The position numbers and the translations under genes were made by a program. A stretch of 59,668 nt of DNA, taken from NCBI RefSeq assembly GCF_009765975.1, contig NZ_LMUJ01000095.1, positions 69,425 to 129,092 of the forward strand, read 5' to 3'. Source of the DNA: Acidisphaera sp. S103 (lineage in GTDB: Bacteria; Pseudomonadota; Alphaproteobacteria; Acetobacterales; Acetobacteraceae). The notes beneath the pieces were generated by a model that saw nothing but the letters and a program-made list of their open reading frames with translations, ran no database searches and was not told the origin of the DNA. This document shows, one piece after another, positions 7,624 through 18,984 of the stretch. Numbering within the stretch: position 1 is the stretch's first letter; each line of letters begins with the position of its first letter.

Positions 7624-10389
7624 ATGCGATACAGGTCTCTCGGCTGGATCTTGATGGGTGCCTGGCTCGGCGCCTTTCCGATCGCCGCCCACGCGGACTA
7701 TCTGTCCACCGCGAAAGCATCGTTGAAGAAGGGCGACCTCAAATCCGCCCAGATCGACCTGCGCAACGCCGTCCGCAACGACCCCCAAAACGCCGAAGCG
7801 CATTACTGGCTCGGCCGCGTCAGCTTTGAACTGGGCGACCCGGTCGCGTCGGAACGCGAGGCGGCGGCCGCGCGCGATCGGGGCTACGACCCGCATCAGG
7901 CCGTTCCGCTTCTGGCACAGGCGCTGCTGGCGCAGAACAAATTCGATGATTTGCTGAACACGCTGAAGCCGGACGGCAAGGACCCGCTCCTGGATGCCAC
8001 CATCCTGGTGTCCCGCGGCTACGCCCAAATCGGCCTGAAGCGCCCCGAGGATGCACAGAAATCCTTCGCCGAAGCCGAACAGGCGGCGCCGAACGCGGTG
8101 GAACCGTTGCTGGCCGAGGCGCGGCTCGCGGTCGCCAAGGCCGATCTGGCGGGTGCCCAGGTGAAGATCGACCGGGCGATCGCCGCCCAGCCGAAATCGT
8201 CGGAGGCGCTGCTGGCGAAGGCGCAATTGCTGCGGCTGAAGAACGACGTCCCGGGTGCGATCGCGGTACTCGATGCCTTGATCACCGACCAGCCCAGTAT
8301 CATGCAGGCCCGTCTCGATCGCGCCAGCCTGGAATTGTCGGCTGGCAAGGAGGACGCAGCCCGGGCCGACATCGATACGGTGCTGAAGGGCACGCCGGGC
8401 AACGTCAACGCCATCTACCTGAAGGCGGTGATGGAGGCACAGGCGCGCAATTATAAGGCCGCGGACGCCGACCTCGAACGCATCTCGGGCTATGTCGGAC
8501 GCATCCAGCGCGCCTATTACCTGCAAGCCGTGGTGAAGGAGCAGCTTGGCCAGATTGAGCAGGCGGAAGAAGCGGCCCAAAAATACCTCGGGCGGGCTCC
8601 GAACGATTTAGCGGCGTACAAGATCCTCGCGCGGATCCAGTTCGCCAAGCACCGGCCGGACCAGGTGGTCGATACGCTGGCGAAGGTCGCCGAATCCGGC
8701 AAGGGCGACGCCGAGGCGTACGACTTGCTTGGCCGAGCCTATGCGGCGACCGGGCGGGGGACGGAGGCGATCACGGCGTTCCAGAAGGCCGAGGCGCTGG
8801 CGCCGAACAATGTCGGCGTGCAAACAAGATTGGCCTCGGTTCGCATGGGCATGGGCGACGTCGATACCGCGATGGGTGACCTGGAGCACACGCTGCAACT
8901 CGCGCCCAAGATGCCGGCGGTGGGCGAAGCCCTGTTCTTCGCGGCTCTGGCGACCGGCGACACGTCGAAAGCCGCCGACGCACTGGCCAAGATCAAGGTC
9001 GCCGAAGGCTCGACCGACGTCGTCGGAAACCTGGACGGCCTGTTCAAGCTCGCCCAGATCGACTTCCCTGGTGCGAAGGCCGTTTTCACTGATCTGGTCC
9101 AGAAATATCCGGACTTCACACCTGCCAAGATCAACCTTGCCCGCGTCGATATCATGATGGGCGATAAGGCCGGGGCCGAGAAAATCCTGAATGACGTTCT
9201 CTCCAAGCAGCCGACCGCCGAACCGGCGCTGTCGATGCTGGTCTCCGGCGACGTTCAGGCGAACCGGATGCCGGATGCGATCGCCCTGCTAGAGCGCGCG
9301 CATGCCTCCGATCCGACGGTCACCCGGGTGACCGTCACCCTTGGCGACCTCTACATCCGCGGCGGTTCGGCTCAAAAGGCCCTGGACCTCGCCGAGGCGG
9401 AGAAGGGAGCGAACGCCAGTGCGTCCGATATCCTGAGCCTCGAGGCTGCCGCGTATCTCGCGCTGGGGCAGAAAAAGGAGGCCCGCGACACCTATACCCA
9501 AATTCTCAAGAATGACGGTAGCGTGGTCGGTGCGAGACGGCAGCTTGTCGCCCTGCTGATCGATGCCGGCGACTTCGAAACTGCCCGCAATGTCGTCACC
9601 GCCGGCATCGCCCTCAACCCGCGCGACTATCAGCTCTATCAGGACTATGTCATGATCGACCTGAAATCCACGGGCATCGACGCCGCGCTCGCGACGGCTG
9701 ACCGGCTACAGTCCCAGGATCGCGATTTCGCCGGTATCAAGGCGCTGAAGGGCGACATCTACCTGGCGGCCAATCGGCCGGCGGACGCCGTGGCGGCCTA
9801 CACCGCCGCCAACGACGCCTCTCCATCCAGTCTTCTGGTAACGCGGCTGGCAGGCGCGCTTCTGCGATCCCAGCGCCCGGACGATGCGACCAAGCTGTTG
9901 CTGGACTGGGTCGGCAAGCACGGCGACGACATGGTGGCAACCGAGCAGTTGGCTGAGATCTACATCGCCACGTCCAAATTGCCCGACGCGGCTAAATATC
10001 TGGAGATTTTGCTGAAGCAGAAACCGCATGACGCGGTTGCGCTGAACAACCTGGCCTGGGTCTACCAGCAGCTCGGGGATGACACGAAAGCACAGGCCAT
10101 GGCCCGTCAGGCTTACGTGCTGGCGCCCAGCTCGCAGACCGCCGATACGCTGGGCTGGATTTTGACGACCTCGGGGAACGCGCAAAGCGGTGTGGCGCTG
10201 CTGCGCCAAGCGAGTGGTGACGGCGCGTCCGATCCCCGAATTCTGTATCACTTCGCGGTGGCCCTGAAGGATACCGGCAACAAGGACGAAGCGAAGAAGC
10301 AGTTGGAAACTGTCGTCGCCAACAAAGCCAATTTCAAGGAAAAGGTCGAGGCGCAGAAACTACTGGACGACATGGCGAAAGGCACCTGA
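7624..10389 (+). CDS. prsT: PrsT, secreted TPR-repeat protein of the XrtA system
   Basis: A 921-residue protein with an N-terminal signal peptide (hydrophobic stretch WILMGAWLGAFPIAA, cleavage expected after AHA at about residue 24). Almost all the rest is tetratricopeptide repeats; clear units start near residues 28, 120, 300, 365 and 800 and keep the W/L-G-Y-A-F-P pattern (for example AEAHYWLGRVSFELGDPVAS). Its length and its place directly after prsK-prsR match PrsT of exosortase-associated loci, where it is thought to be a periplasmic scaffold for polysaccharide assembly or export; the exact role is unproven. It starts 11 bases after prsR and is probably in the same transcript. Confidence 0.88.
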   Translation: MRYRSLGWILMGAWLGAFPIAAHADYLSTAKASLKKGDLKSAQIDLRNAVRNDPQNAEAHYWLGRVSFELGDPVASEREAAAARDRGYDPHQAVPLLAQALLAQNKFDDLLNTLKPDGKDPLLDATILVSRGYAQIGLKRPEDAQKSFAEAEQAAPNAVEPLLAEARLAVAKADLAGAQVKIDRAIAAQPKSSEALLAKAQLLRLKNDVPGAIAVLDALITDQPSIMQARLDRASLELSAGKEDAARADIDTVLKGTPGNVNAIYLKAVMEAQARNYKAADADLERISGYVGRIQRAYYLQAVVKEQLGQIEQAEEAAQKYLGRAPNDLAAYKILARIQFAKHRPDQVVDTLAKVAESGKGDAEAYDLLGRAYAATGRGTEAITAFQKAEALAPNNVGVQTRLASVRMGMGDVDTAMGDLEHTLQLAPKMPAVGEALFFAALATGDTSKAADALAKIKVAEGSTDVVGNLDGLFKLAQIDFPGAKAVFTDLVQKYPDFTPAKINLARVDIMMGDKAGAEKILNDVLSKQPTAEPALSMLVSGDVQANRMPDAIALLERAHASDPTVTRVTVTLGDLYIRGGSAQKALDLAEAEKGANASASDILSLEAAAYLALGQKKEARDTYTQILKNDGSVVGARRQLVALLIDAGDFETARNVVTAGIALNPRDYQLYQDYVMIDLKSTGIDAALATADRLQSQDRDFAGIKALKGDIYLAANRPADAVAAYTAANDASPSSLLVTRLAGALLRSQRPDDATKLLLDWVGKHGDDMVATEQLAEIYIATSKLPDAAKYLEILLKQKPHDAVALNNLAWVYQQLGDDTKAQAMARQAYVLAPSSQTADTLGWILTTSGNAQSGVALLRQASGDGASDPRILYHFAVALKDTGNKDEAKKQLETVVANKANFKEKVEAQKLLDDMAKGT

Positions 10390-10420
10390 TCTGGACGCTC
10401 CGGAACGGGCCGCGCCCGGG

Positions 10421-11656
10421 ATGGTTCCTGTTCGCCTGCTGACGTTCTCCACCTTGTTTCCGCATGCGGCCAGGCCGAACCACGGTATTTTCGTGGAGAA
10501 TCGGCTGCGCCATTTGTTGGCCAGTCAACAGGTCACCAGCACTGTGCTGGCGCCGGTGCCCTGGTTCCCCAGCCGGTCCACTCGGTTCGGCGACTGGGCA
10601 CTGAACGCAGGCGCGCCGGCGGCGGAAACCCGTCACGGAATCGCAATCCTGCACCCGCGCTATCCGGTCTTGCCGAAGGTAGGCATGTCGGTGGCGCCTT
10701 GGCTGCTGTATCGGGCAATGGTGCCTCAGATCGCGCGGCTACTGGCAGAGGGGCACCGGTTCGACGCAATCGACGCCCACTACGTCTACCCCGACGGCGT
10801 CGCCGCGGTGTGGCTCGGGCGTCGCTTCGGGCTGCCGGTGGTGATGACCGCCCGTGGGACGGACGTGAACCTGATCCCACACTATCGTGTGCCGCGCCGC
10901 CTGATCCAGGGTGCAATCCGGGACGCCAGCGCGCTGATCGCCGTCAGTGCCGCGCTGAAACAGGCACTGGTGGCCCTGGGCGCCCCGCCCGAGAAAGTGA
11001 CGGTGCTGCGCAACGGGGTGGAGACGGATTTGTTCCGGCCACCGGCGGATCGGGCAGCCGCGCGCGCGGCGCTGGGGCTGAAGGGACCGACGTTGATCTC
11101 GGTTGGCGGGCTGATCGAGCGCAAGGGGCATCATCGGACCATCGAGGCCATGCGCCAGTTGCCCGGGTTCGGATTGGTCATCGCCGGTGAAGGGCCGGAA
11201 CGCGACCGTCTGTCGGCACTGATCGCGGCGCATGGCCTGGGGGACCGGGTGCGGCTGCTGGGACCTCGGCCGCATCGGGACCTGCCGACACTCTACGGGG
11301 CGGCCGACGCGTCGGTGCTGGCTTCCTCGCGTGAGGGCTGGGCGAACGTGCTGCTGGAATCGATGGCCTGCGGCACGCCGGTGGTCGCATCGGACATCTG
11401 GGGCAACCCCGAGGTGGTGCGGGCGCCCGCGGCCGGGGTGATCTACCAGCCGAACACGCCGGACGGGATCGCCGCGGGCGTGCGCCGGCTGTTCGCGGCC
11501 ATGCCCGACCGAGCGAGCACGCGGGCGTATGCTGAACCGTTTAGTTGGGATGAGACGACGCAAGGTCAGTTGGGGCTGTTCCGCCGGGTGATCAACGCGG
11601 AAAACGCACGTCCGACAGTCAAAGCCCCGTCACAAAGCGCGCCGTCACCACGATGA
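10421..11656 (+). CDS. GT4-family glycosyltransferase
   Basis: Cytoplasmic glycosyltransferase of the GT-B fold, 411 residues, probably adding a sugar to the lipid-linked exopolysaccharide repeat. The N-terminal half shows the acceptor-domain glycine region (HAARPNHGIFVENR) and DAHYVYPDGVAA. The C-terminal half has the nucleotide-sugar binding pattern: LISVGGLIERKGH, VIAGEGPERDRL and the GT4 signature SREGWANVLLESMACGTPVV with two conserved Glu residues. It follows prsT by 31 bases on the same strand and likely ends the prs transcript. Its 3' end overlaps by 38 bases the end of the convergent membrane-protein gene. The donor sugar cannot be told. Confidence 0.9.
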   Translation: MVPVRLLTFSTLFPHAARPNHGIFVENRLRHLLASQQVTSTVLAPVPWFPSRSTRFGDWALNAGAPAAETRHGIAILHPRYPVLPKVGMSVAPWLLYRAMVPQIARLLAEGHRFDAIDAHYVYPDGVAAVWLGRRFGLPVVMTARGTDVNLIPHYRVPRRLIQGAIRDASALIAVSAALKQALVALGAPPEKVTVLRNGVETDLFRPPADRAAARAALGLKGPTLISVGGLIERKGHHRTIEAMRQLPGFGLVIAGEGPERDRLSALIAAHGLGDRVRLLGPRPHRDLPTLYGAADASVLASSREGWANVLLESMACGTPVVASDIWGNPEVVRAPAAGVIYQPNTPDGIAAGVRRLFAAMPDRASTRAYAEPFSWDETTQGQLGLFRRVINAENARPTVKAPSQSAPSPR

Positions 11657-12200
11657 TCGCGACCTGCATCACGCCCTGGAAGCCAACCGCATAGACATAG
11701 CGGCGCATCAGGCGGCCGATACGAGCACCATCGGGAATCGGCTTCCGCATCTCGAAATAAACCAACAGATTGACCGGCAGCAGCACCGCGAAGCCCTGGA
11801 CGGTGAGGATCGCGACGATCACCAGCGCGGCCAGCACCCACCCATAAGCCGGGTAGCCAACGTCCAGCAGGCCAATCTGTCGGGCATGGAACCATCCCGC
11901 GGTACCTGTGACAGTCGCCAGCGTGGGCAGCAGAAAAAGCATTTTCGGCATCAGCCGCAGCACGATGGCCCTTCGAACCGCGACCGACGCACTGCGCAGG
12001 ATCGGACCGATCACGAAACCCATGAACAGATCGATGCCGGTCCACAGCACGCCGGCCATCACATGGACAAAGTTGAGCAGCCACGCATCGTCGATCACGA
12101 TCGCCGCCACCAGCACACCCAGCGCCAGCGCAACCCAGCCGAGATTGCGCAAATCGATCGGCGGCACGTCGTCCAGGGCGACGGTGGCGCCCGATGGCAT
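11619..12200 (-). CDS. Unknown integral membrane protein (about five helices)
   Basis: A 193-residue hydrophobic protein with about five predicted membrane segments: residues about 18-36, 44-66, 85-104, 119-142 and 173-192. The motif LNFVHVMAGVLWTGIDLFMG in the second segment recalls small CopD/DUF2269-like membrane proteins that carry a conserved His in a helix, but I cannot assign a family with confidence. The gene starts four bases after the pyrG stop, so it is probably the last gene of the tpiA-secG-pyrG transcript, and its end overlaps the convergent glycosyltransferase. No function is proposed. Confidence 0.7.
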   Translation of the reverse strand: MPSGATVALDDVPPIDLRNLGWVALALGVLVAAIVIDDAWLLNFVHVMAGVLWTGIDLFMGFVIGPILRSASVAVRRAIVLRLMPKMLFLLPTLATVTGTAGWFHARQIGLLDVGYPAYGWVLAALVIVAILTVQGFAVLLPVNLLVYFEMRKPIPDGARIGRLMRRYVYAVGFQGVMQVAIIVVTARFVTGL

Positions 12201-12203
12201 CGG

Positions 12204-13889
<1,686 letters not shown>

Positions 13890-13907
13890 TCACACATTTG
13901 ACAGCTA

Positions 13908-14240
13908 TCAATTGGTTGGTGCGGACGGGCCTGCCGGCTTGGGCGGCGGCGGCGGTAGAGTTGTGGTGGCCGCCGGGGCCGGCGTATCCAAGATCGAATG
14001 TGCCGGCCCGGAGGAGCCGCGGTTCAATAGCGCCAGGGTCAGCGACAGCCCCATGAAGATCACCGCCAGGATAGCCGTGGTGCGGGTCAGCAGGTTGGCG
14101 GTTCCGCGGCCGGACATGAACGACCCCATGCCCTGGGAACTGCCGATGCCAAGCCCGCCACCCTCCGAACGCTGAATCAGGACGACGCCGATCAGGGCCA
14201 GGGTCACGAACAGATGGATGATCAGCAGTACGGTGCTCAA
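13908..14240 (-). CDS. secG: Preprotein translocase subunit SecG
   Basis: Small subunit of the SecYEG channel in the inner membrane. I choose the TTG start at 14240, preceded by GAAGG at ten bases; the longer frame to 14330 would add basic residues and overlap tpiA. The 110-residue protein has two membrane helices (about residues 3-22 and 55-75) joined by the SecG loop IQRSEGGGLGIGSSQGMGSF, with the conserved GGxGxG-like region. The C-terminal tail is proline- and alanine-rich, as in other alphaproteobacterial SecG. It sits between tpiA and pyrG, a standard neighbourhood. Confidence 0.93.
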   Translation of the reverse strand: MSTVLLIIHLFVTLALIGVVLIQRSEGGGLGIGSSQGMGSFMSGRGTANLLTRTTAILAVIFMGLSLTLALLNRGSSGPAHSILDTPAPAATTTLPPPPPKPAGPSAPTN

Positions 14241-14304
14241 CGCAGGGGGACCTTCAAACAAGCATAGCGGCGATGCCGATCGACGACACCGCCGCGCGCG
14301 CCTC

Positions 14305-15042
14305 TTACCCGGCCTGGGCCGCGCGGGCAATCGCTAGAAATTCTCCAGCGTTCAGGCTGGCGCCCCCGACCAGCGCGCCACCGACGTTCGGCACCGCCAG
14401 CAGGGACGCGGCGTTGGCCGCTTTGACCGACCCGCCGTAGAGGATGCGGATGGTTTGGCCGTCGTCGCCGAACTGGCGGACCAGTTCCTCGCGGATGAAG
14501 GCGTGCATCAGGGCGACATCTTCCTCGGTCGCGGTCTTGCCGGTGCCGATCGCCCAGATGGGTTCGTAAGCGACGACGCCGGCGAAAGGCTTCGGCAGGC
14601 TGCCGGCAAGCTGCCAGCCAACGACCTCGGTTTCCTGGCCACCAGCCCGCTGATCGGCGTTCTCACCCACACAGACGATCGGGGTCAGCCCGGCCGCAAC
14701 CGCCGCCAGGGTCTTTTCGCGCACCAGTTCGTCGGTTTCGCCATGGTTCTGCCGGCGTTCGGAATGGCCGAGGATCACCCAGGTGGCGCCGGCGTCACGC
14801 AGCATCGGGCCGGCGATGTCGCCGGTATGGGCACCCTGCTTCGCCTGATGGCAATCCTGGCCGCCGACGGCGACCGGGGTGCCTTGCAGCGCCCGGGCGA
14901 CGGCCTCGACGTGCAGGGCGGTGGGGCAGACAAGGAGTTCGGCTTCGATGCCCTGCGCGCCGGCGGCGACGCCCTGTGCCAAGGCGACCGCCTCGGCCGC
15001 GAGGCAATGCATCTTCCAGTTTCCGGCAATCAGTTGCGGCAT
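14305..15042 (-). CDS. tpiA: Triosephosphate isomerase
   Basis: Glycolytic enzyme interconverting dihydroxyacetone phosphate and glyceraldehyde 3-phosphate. The 245 residues carry the family motifs: GNWKMH near the N-terminus (catalytic Lys), ILGHSERR (catalytic His) and the signature AYEPIWAIGTGKTAT (catalytic Glu and flexible loop). The phosphate-binding glycines are present in ILYGGSVKAANA and VGGALVGGASL. It is first in the tpiA-secG-pyrG series; the divergent Baeyer-Villiger monooxygenase starts 156 bases away, so this gap should hold both promoters. Confidence 0.98.
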   Translation of the reverse strand: MPQLIAGNWKMHCLAAEAVALAQGVAAGAQGIEAELLVCPTALHVEAVARALQGTPVAVGGQDCHQAKQGAHTGDIAGPMLRDAGATWVILGHSERRQNHGETDELVREKTLAAVAAGLTPIVCVGENADQRAGGQETEVVGWQLAGSLPKPFAGVVAYEPIWAIGTGKTATEEDVALMHAFIREELVRQFGDDGQTIRILYGGSVKAANAASLLAVPNVGGALVGGASLNAGEFLAIARAAQAG

Positions 15043-15198
15043 CCTTGGTGTCTCCCCTTCCCTGCTGTGGGAATGCAGCTAACGCACTGATCGGGCGCGT
15101 CAAGAGCGAAGGCGCCGTTCCGCCTCGACGCAGCGGTTCGCGGCATCTACTATGCAGTAAGGCGAACGCGTCCAACCCAGCCAAGAAGATCCAAACCC

Positions 15199-16680
15199 AT
15201 GAGCGAGACGGCAACACGCACCGAACACTTTGACGTCCTGGTCGTCGGCGCCGGCATCTCCGGCGTGGGTGCCGCCTACCACCTGACCACGCAATGCGCC
15301 GGCAAACGCTTCGTCGTGCTGGAAGCGCAGGACAGTTTCGGCGGCACCTGGTGGACCCACCGCTATCCGGGCATCCGGTCCGACAGCGACCTGCACACCT
15401 TCGGCTATCGCTTCAAGCCGTGGACCAGCGCGCCGATCGCCACCGCGGCGGAGATCCGGTCCTATATGGGCGAGGTCATCCAGGAGAACGGCCTGGACCA
15501 GCACATCCGCTACCACCATCGGATCGACTCGGCGAGCTGGTCGAGCGAGGCGGCGCTGTGGACCGTCGCGGCCACCAGAACGGACACCGGCGAGGCGGTT
15601 CGGTTCACCGCCAACTTCCTGTGGATGTGCCAGGGATACTACCGCCACTCGGTCGGCTACACCCCCGAGTGGCCAGGAATGGCGTCGTTCAAGGGCCGGA
15701 TCGTGCATCCCCAGACTTGGCCGGAGGACCTGGACTATGCCGGCAAGCAGGTGGTGGTCATCGGTTCCGGGGCGACCGCGGCGACGCTGGTGCCGGCGAT
15801 CGCCGCCGATGTCGCGCACGTGACGATGTTGCAGCGTTCACCGACGTTTTTCCGGACCGGGCGCAACGCGATCGCGCTAGCCGAGGAATTGCGGGCGCTG
15901 GGCATCCAGGAGGAATGGATCCACGAGATCGTGCGCAAGAAGATCCTGTTCGAGCAGGATGTGTTCACCCGCCGGTCGTTCAGCGAGCCGGAGGTGGTGA
16001 AGCAGGAACTGTTGGGTGCGGTGCGCAAGGAACTCGGGCCGGATTACGACGTGGCGACGCATTTCACACCGAGTTACCGGCCGTGGCGGCAGCGGATCGC
16101 GTTCGTTCCGGACGCCGATTTGTTCAAGGGGATCGCGTCTGGCAAGGCATCGGTGATGACCGATGAAATCGAACGGTTTACCGAGACTGGCATTCAGTTG
16201 AAGTCCGGCAAGGCCCTCGAGGCGGACATCATCGTCACCGCGACGGGTTTTCATCTGAACGTGCTGGGGGACATCGCGTTTTTTGTCGACGGCGAGCCGC
16301 TGGCGTTCTCCGATACGGTAACGTATCGGGGTATGATGTTCACTGGCGTGCCGAACATGGCGTGGGTGTTTGGATATTTCCGAGCGAGCTGGACGCTGCG
16401 GGCGGATCTGGTGGGCGATTTCGTTTGCCGGCTGCTGAACCATATGCAGGCCAAGGGTGTTCGATATGTGGTGCCGATGCCTCGGCCCGAAGACGCCGAT
16501 ATGAGGTTGCTGCCATGGATCGATCCGGAGAACTTCAATCCGGGGTATATCATGCGCGGCATCCATCTGCTGCCGAAGCGCGGCGACAAGCCGGAATGGC
16601 AGCATACGCAGGATTACTGGAACGAAAAGGACGCGTTTCCAGCGATCGATCTGGACGATAGGGTATTCGTTTACGGATGA
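15199..16680 (+). CDS. EthA-like flavin-dependent Baeyer-Villiger monooxygenase
   Basis: FAD- and NADPH-dependent monooxygenase expected to insert oxygen next to a ketone or to oxidise sulfur or nitrogen centres. The 493-residue protein has the FAD-binding motif VGAGISG (Gly17-Gly22), the GGTWW and RYPGIRSDSD segments seen in Mycobacterium EthA, the type-I Baeyer-Villiger fingerprint FKGRIVHPQTWP, and the NADPH-binding motif VVIGSGATAATL just after it. TATGFHLNVLG near residue 350 matches the conserved ATG motif. It stands alone between two housekeeping blocks. Substrate range cannot be predicted. A second family member lies at 47933-49588 but belongs to the cyclohexanone-monooxygenase-like branch. 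Confidence 0.9.
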   Translation: MSETATRTEHFDVLVVGAGISGVGAAYHLTTQCAGKRFVVLEAQDSFGGTWWTHRYPGIRSDSDLHTFGYRFKPWTSAPIATAAEIRSYMGEVIQENGLDQHIRYHHRIDSASWSSEAALWTVAATRTDTGEAVRFTANFLWMCQGYYRHSVGYTPEWPGMASFKGRIVHPQTWPEDLDYAGKQVVVIGSGATAATLVPAIAADVAHVTMLQRSPTFFRTGRNAIALAEELRALGIQEEWIHEIVRKKILFEQDVFTRRSFSEPEVVKQELLGAVRKELGPDYDVATHFTPSYRPWRQRIAFVPDADLFKGIASGKASVMTDEIERFTETGIQLKSGKALEADIIVTATGFHLNVLGDIAFFVDGEPLAFSDTVTYRGMMFTGVPNMAWVFGYFRASWTLRADLVGDFVCRLLNHMQAKGVRYVVPMPRPEDADMRLLPWIDPENFNPGYIMRGIHLLPKRGDKPEWQHTQDYWNEKDAFPAIDLDDRVFVYG

Positions 16681-16681
16681 T

Positions 16682-16716
16682 ACCATCCAGCAGGGGATAG
16701 ATACCCGCCGGATGGT
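16682..16716. terminator. Hairpin between convergent monooxygenase and parC
   Basis: ACCATCC (16682-16688) pairs perfectly with GGATGGT (16710-16716), and the loop holds a further GGG/CCC pairing (GGGGATAGATACCC). The hairpin begins two bases after the monooxygenase stop and lies before the convergent parC stop, so it could end transcription from both sides. There is no clear U-tract, so factor-independent termination is uncertain. Confidence 0.45.
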
Positions 16717-16764
16717 GGTGACTGTTTAAGTGGCTTCCCCGGCCGTAATACAAGCCAAGGACGG

Positions 16765-18984
16765 TTAGCCGCCGAATTTTGGTGTCTTCGGGAAGCCGTT
16801 CGGCGGCAACCGACCGGCGGTGCCGCGTTCGGCCAGCCAGGGGCGAAGATCGGTTTCGGTACGGACGCGGTCTCCGAGTTTCCAGGTCAGGCCGTCGGCG
16901 AGGCGGAAGACCTTGGCGTCGGACAGGTTGCCATCCTTGTAACGTTGCAGGATCACGCCGGAACCGCGGGCCATTTCGGGAACCTGGTCTAGGGGGAACA
17001 CCAGCAGGCGGCGATTTTCGCCGATGGTGGCGACGTGGTCGCCCTCGGCCGGAACGCATAACGCCGCTTCTTCCTTGGGTTTCAGGTTCAGCACCTGTTT
17101 GCCGGTTCGTTTCTCTGCCAGAAGTTCGGTCGCCGGCACGATGAAGCCTCGGCCGGTGTTGGAGGCAATCAGGTATTTCGTGCCTTCTACCGCGACGAAC
17201 AGGGCGGTGATGTCGTCCTCGTTGGTTAGTTCGGCCAGCAGGCGGACGGGCTGGCCGTCGCCTCGGCCACGCGGCAGGTCGGCGGCTTTCAGGGTGAAGG
17301 CTTTGCCGTTGGTGGCGAGCAACGTCAGGCGGTCGGTGGTCTGGCAGGGCAGCAGCAGGCGTACCTTGTCGCCTTCCTTGAATTTCAGGTCGTTTGGATC
17401 GGCTACGGCGCCTTTGACCGCCCTGATCCAGCCCTTCTCCGACAGGATGACAGTGATCGGCTCGCGCTCGACAAAGGCGTCGGTGTTGATGTCCACCGGC
17501 GCGGGCGCGGTCCCGAGTTCGGTGCGACGGTCGCCGAGGGGACCCGAGCCGAATTTCTTGCGCGTGTCCTCCAGTTCCTCGGTGATCCGTACCCAGCGCA
17601 GTTTGTCGTTGCTCAACAGCGCGCGCAGGTCTTTCAGTTCTTTCGACAAGGATTTGTGCTCCTTGCGGATTTCCATTTCCTCCAGGCGGCGCAGGCTGCG
17701 CAGACGCATGTTCAGGATCGCCTCGGCCTGCACGTCGGTCAGGCTGAAACGGGCGATCAGGCGCGGCTTGGGATGTTCTTCCTCGCGGATGATCTGGATC
17801 ACCTCATCGAGGTTCAGGTAGACCAGCAGGTAGCCGTCCAGCACCTCCAGCCGGCGCTCGATCGCGGTCAGGCGATGGTTGGAGCGGCGGACCAGGACTT
17901 CGTGGCGGTGATCCAGCCAGGAACGGACGACTTCCGACAGGCCCATGACACGGGGGGTGCGGGTGGCATCGAGGACGTTCATGTTCAACGGAAACCGTGT
18001 TTCAAGCGCGGTTGCCCGGAATACCGTCTCCATCAGCACTTCCGGCTCAACGCCCCGGGTTTTCGGTTCCAGCACCAGGCGGATGATATCGCTGCTTTCG
18101 TCGCGGATATCGCCCAGCAGCGGCAGCTTCTTGTCCTCCATCAACTGAGCGACCTGCTCGATCAGCCGCGACTTCTGCACCTGATAGGGGATTTCGGTCA
18201 CGACGATGGACCATGTCCCGTGCTTGCCTTTCTCCACCTCCCACTTCGCACGCAGCCGGAACCCGCCACGGCCGGTTTCGTAGGCGGTGAGGATGGCCGA
18301 GGCATCCTCCACCAGCACGCCACCGGTGGGGAAATCCGGGCCGGGCATATGACGCAGCAGATCGGCGGTGGTGGCGTCGGGGTGCTGGATCAGATGGATA
18401 GCGGCGGCGCAGATTTCCCCCGCATTGTGCGGCGGAATCGAGGTCGCCATGCCCACCGCGATGCCCGCCGCGCCGTTGGCCAGCAAATTCGGAAATGCGC
18501 CCGGCAGGACGATGGGTTCGGACTCTTCCCCGTCATAGGTCGGGCGAAAATCAACCGCGTCTTCGTCGATGCCAGCCAGCATCGCCTGGGCGACCTGGGT
18601 GAGTCGGGCCTCAGTGTACCGCATCGCGGCGGGGTTATCGCCGTCGATATTGCCGAAATTGCCCTGGCCTTCGACCAGCGGATAACGCGCGGCGAAATCC
18701 TGCGCCATGCGGACCATCGCGTCGTAAATCGAGGCATCGCCATGCGGATGGTATTTACCCATGACGTCGCCGACGACGCGGGCGCACTTCTTGAACCCAG
18801 CGGTGGGATCCAGCCGCAACTGATGCATCGCGTAAATCAACCGGCGGTGCACCGGCTTCAGGCCGTCGCGCACGTCCGGCAGCGACCGCGACATGATGGT
18901 GGACAGCGCATAGGCGAGGTAACGCTCCGACAGCGCGTCCTTCAGGTGGGTTTCCTGGATGAGGCCAGTCAGATCATCCGGCAT
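16765..18984 (-). CDS. parC: DNA topoisomerase IV subunit A
   Basis: ATP-dependent type IIA topoisomerase subunit that cuts and rejoins DNA to unlink chromosomes. The 739-residue length fits alphaproteobacterial ParC and is short for GyrA. The N-terminal region has the quinolone-resistance segment [20 protein letters not shown] and the catalytic tyrosine in [10 protein letters not shown] coiled-coil part ([20 protein letters not shown]) is followed by a C-terminal domain of beta-pinwheel type, less complete than in GyrA, which is why I call ParC. Its start overlaps recO by 11 bases, so the two are probably one transcript. Confidence 0.93.
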   Translation of the reverse strand: MPDDLTGLIQETHLKDALSERYLAYALSTIMSRSLPDVRDGLKPVHRRLIYAMHQLRLDPTAGFKKCARVVGDVMGKYHPHGDASIYDAMVRMAQDFAARYPLVEGQGNFGNIDGDNPAAMRYTEARLTQVAQAMLAGIDEDAVDFRPTYDGEESEPIVLPGAFPNLLANGAAGIAVGMATSIPPHNAGEICAAAIHLIQHPDATTADLLRHMPGPDFPTGGVLVEDASAILTAYETGRGGFRLRAKWEVEKGKHGTWSIVVTEIPYQVQKSRLIEQVAQLMEDKKLPLLGDIRDESSDIIRLVLEPKTRGVEPEVLMETVFRATALETRFPLNMNVLDATRTPRVMGLSEVVRSWLDHRHEVLVRRSNHRLTAIERRLEVLDGYLLVYLNLDEVIQIIREEEHPKPRLIARFSLTDVQAEAILNMRLRSLRRLEEMEIRKEHKSLSKELKDLRALLSNDKLRWVRITEELEDTRKKFGSGPLGDRRTELGTAPAPVDINTDAFVEREPITVILSEKGWIRAVKGAVADPNDLKFKEGDKVRLLLPCQTTDRLTLLATNGKAFTLKAADLPRGRGDGQPVRLLAELTNEDDITALFVAVEGTKYLIASNTGRGFIVPATELLAEKRTGKQVLNLKPKEEAALCVPAEGDHVATIGENRRLLVFPLDQVPEMARGSGVILQRYKDGNLSDAKVFRLADGLTWKLGDRVRTETDLRPWLAERGTAGRLPPNGFPKTPKFGG

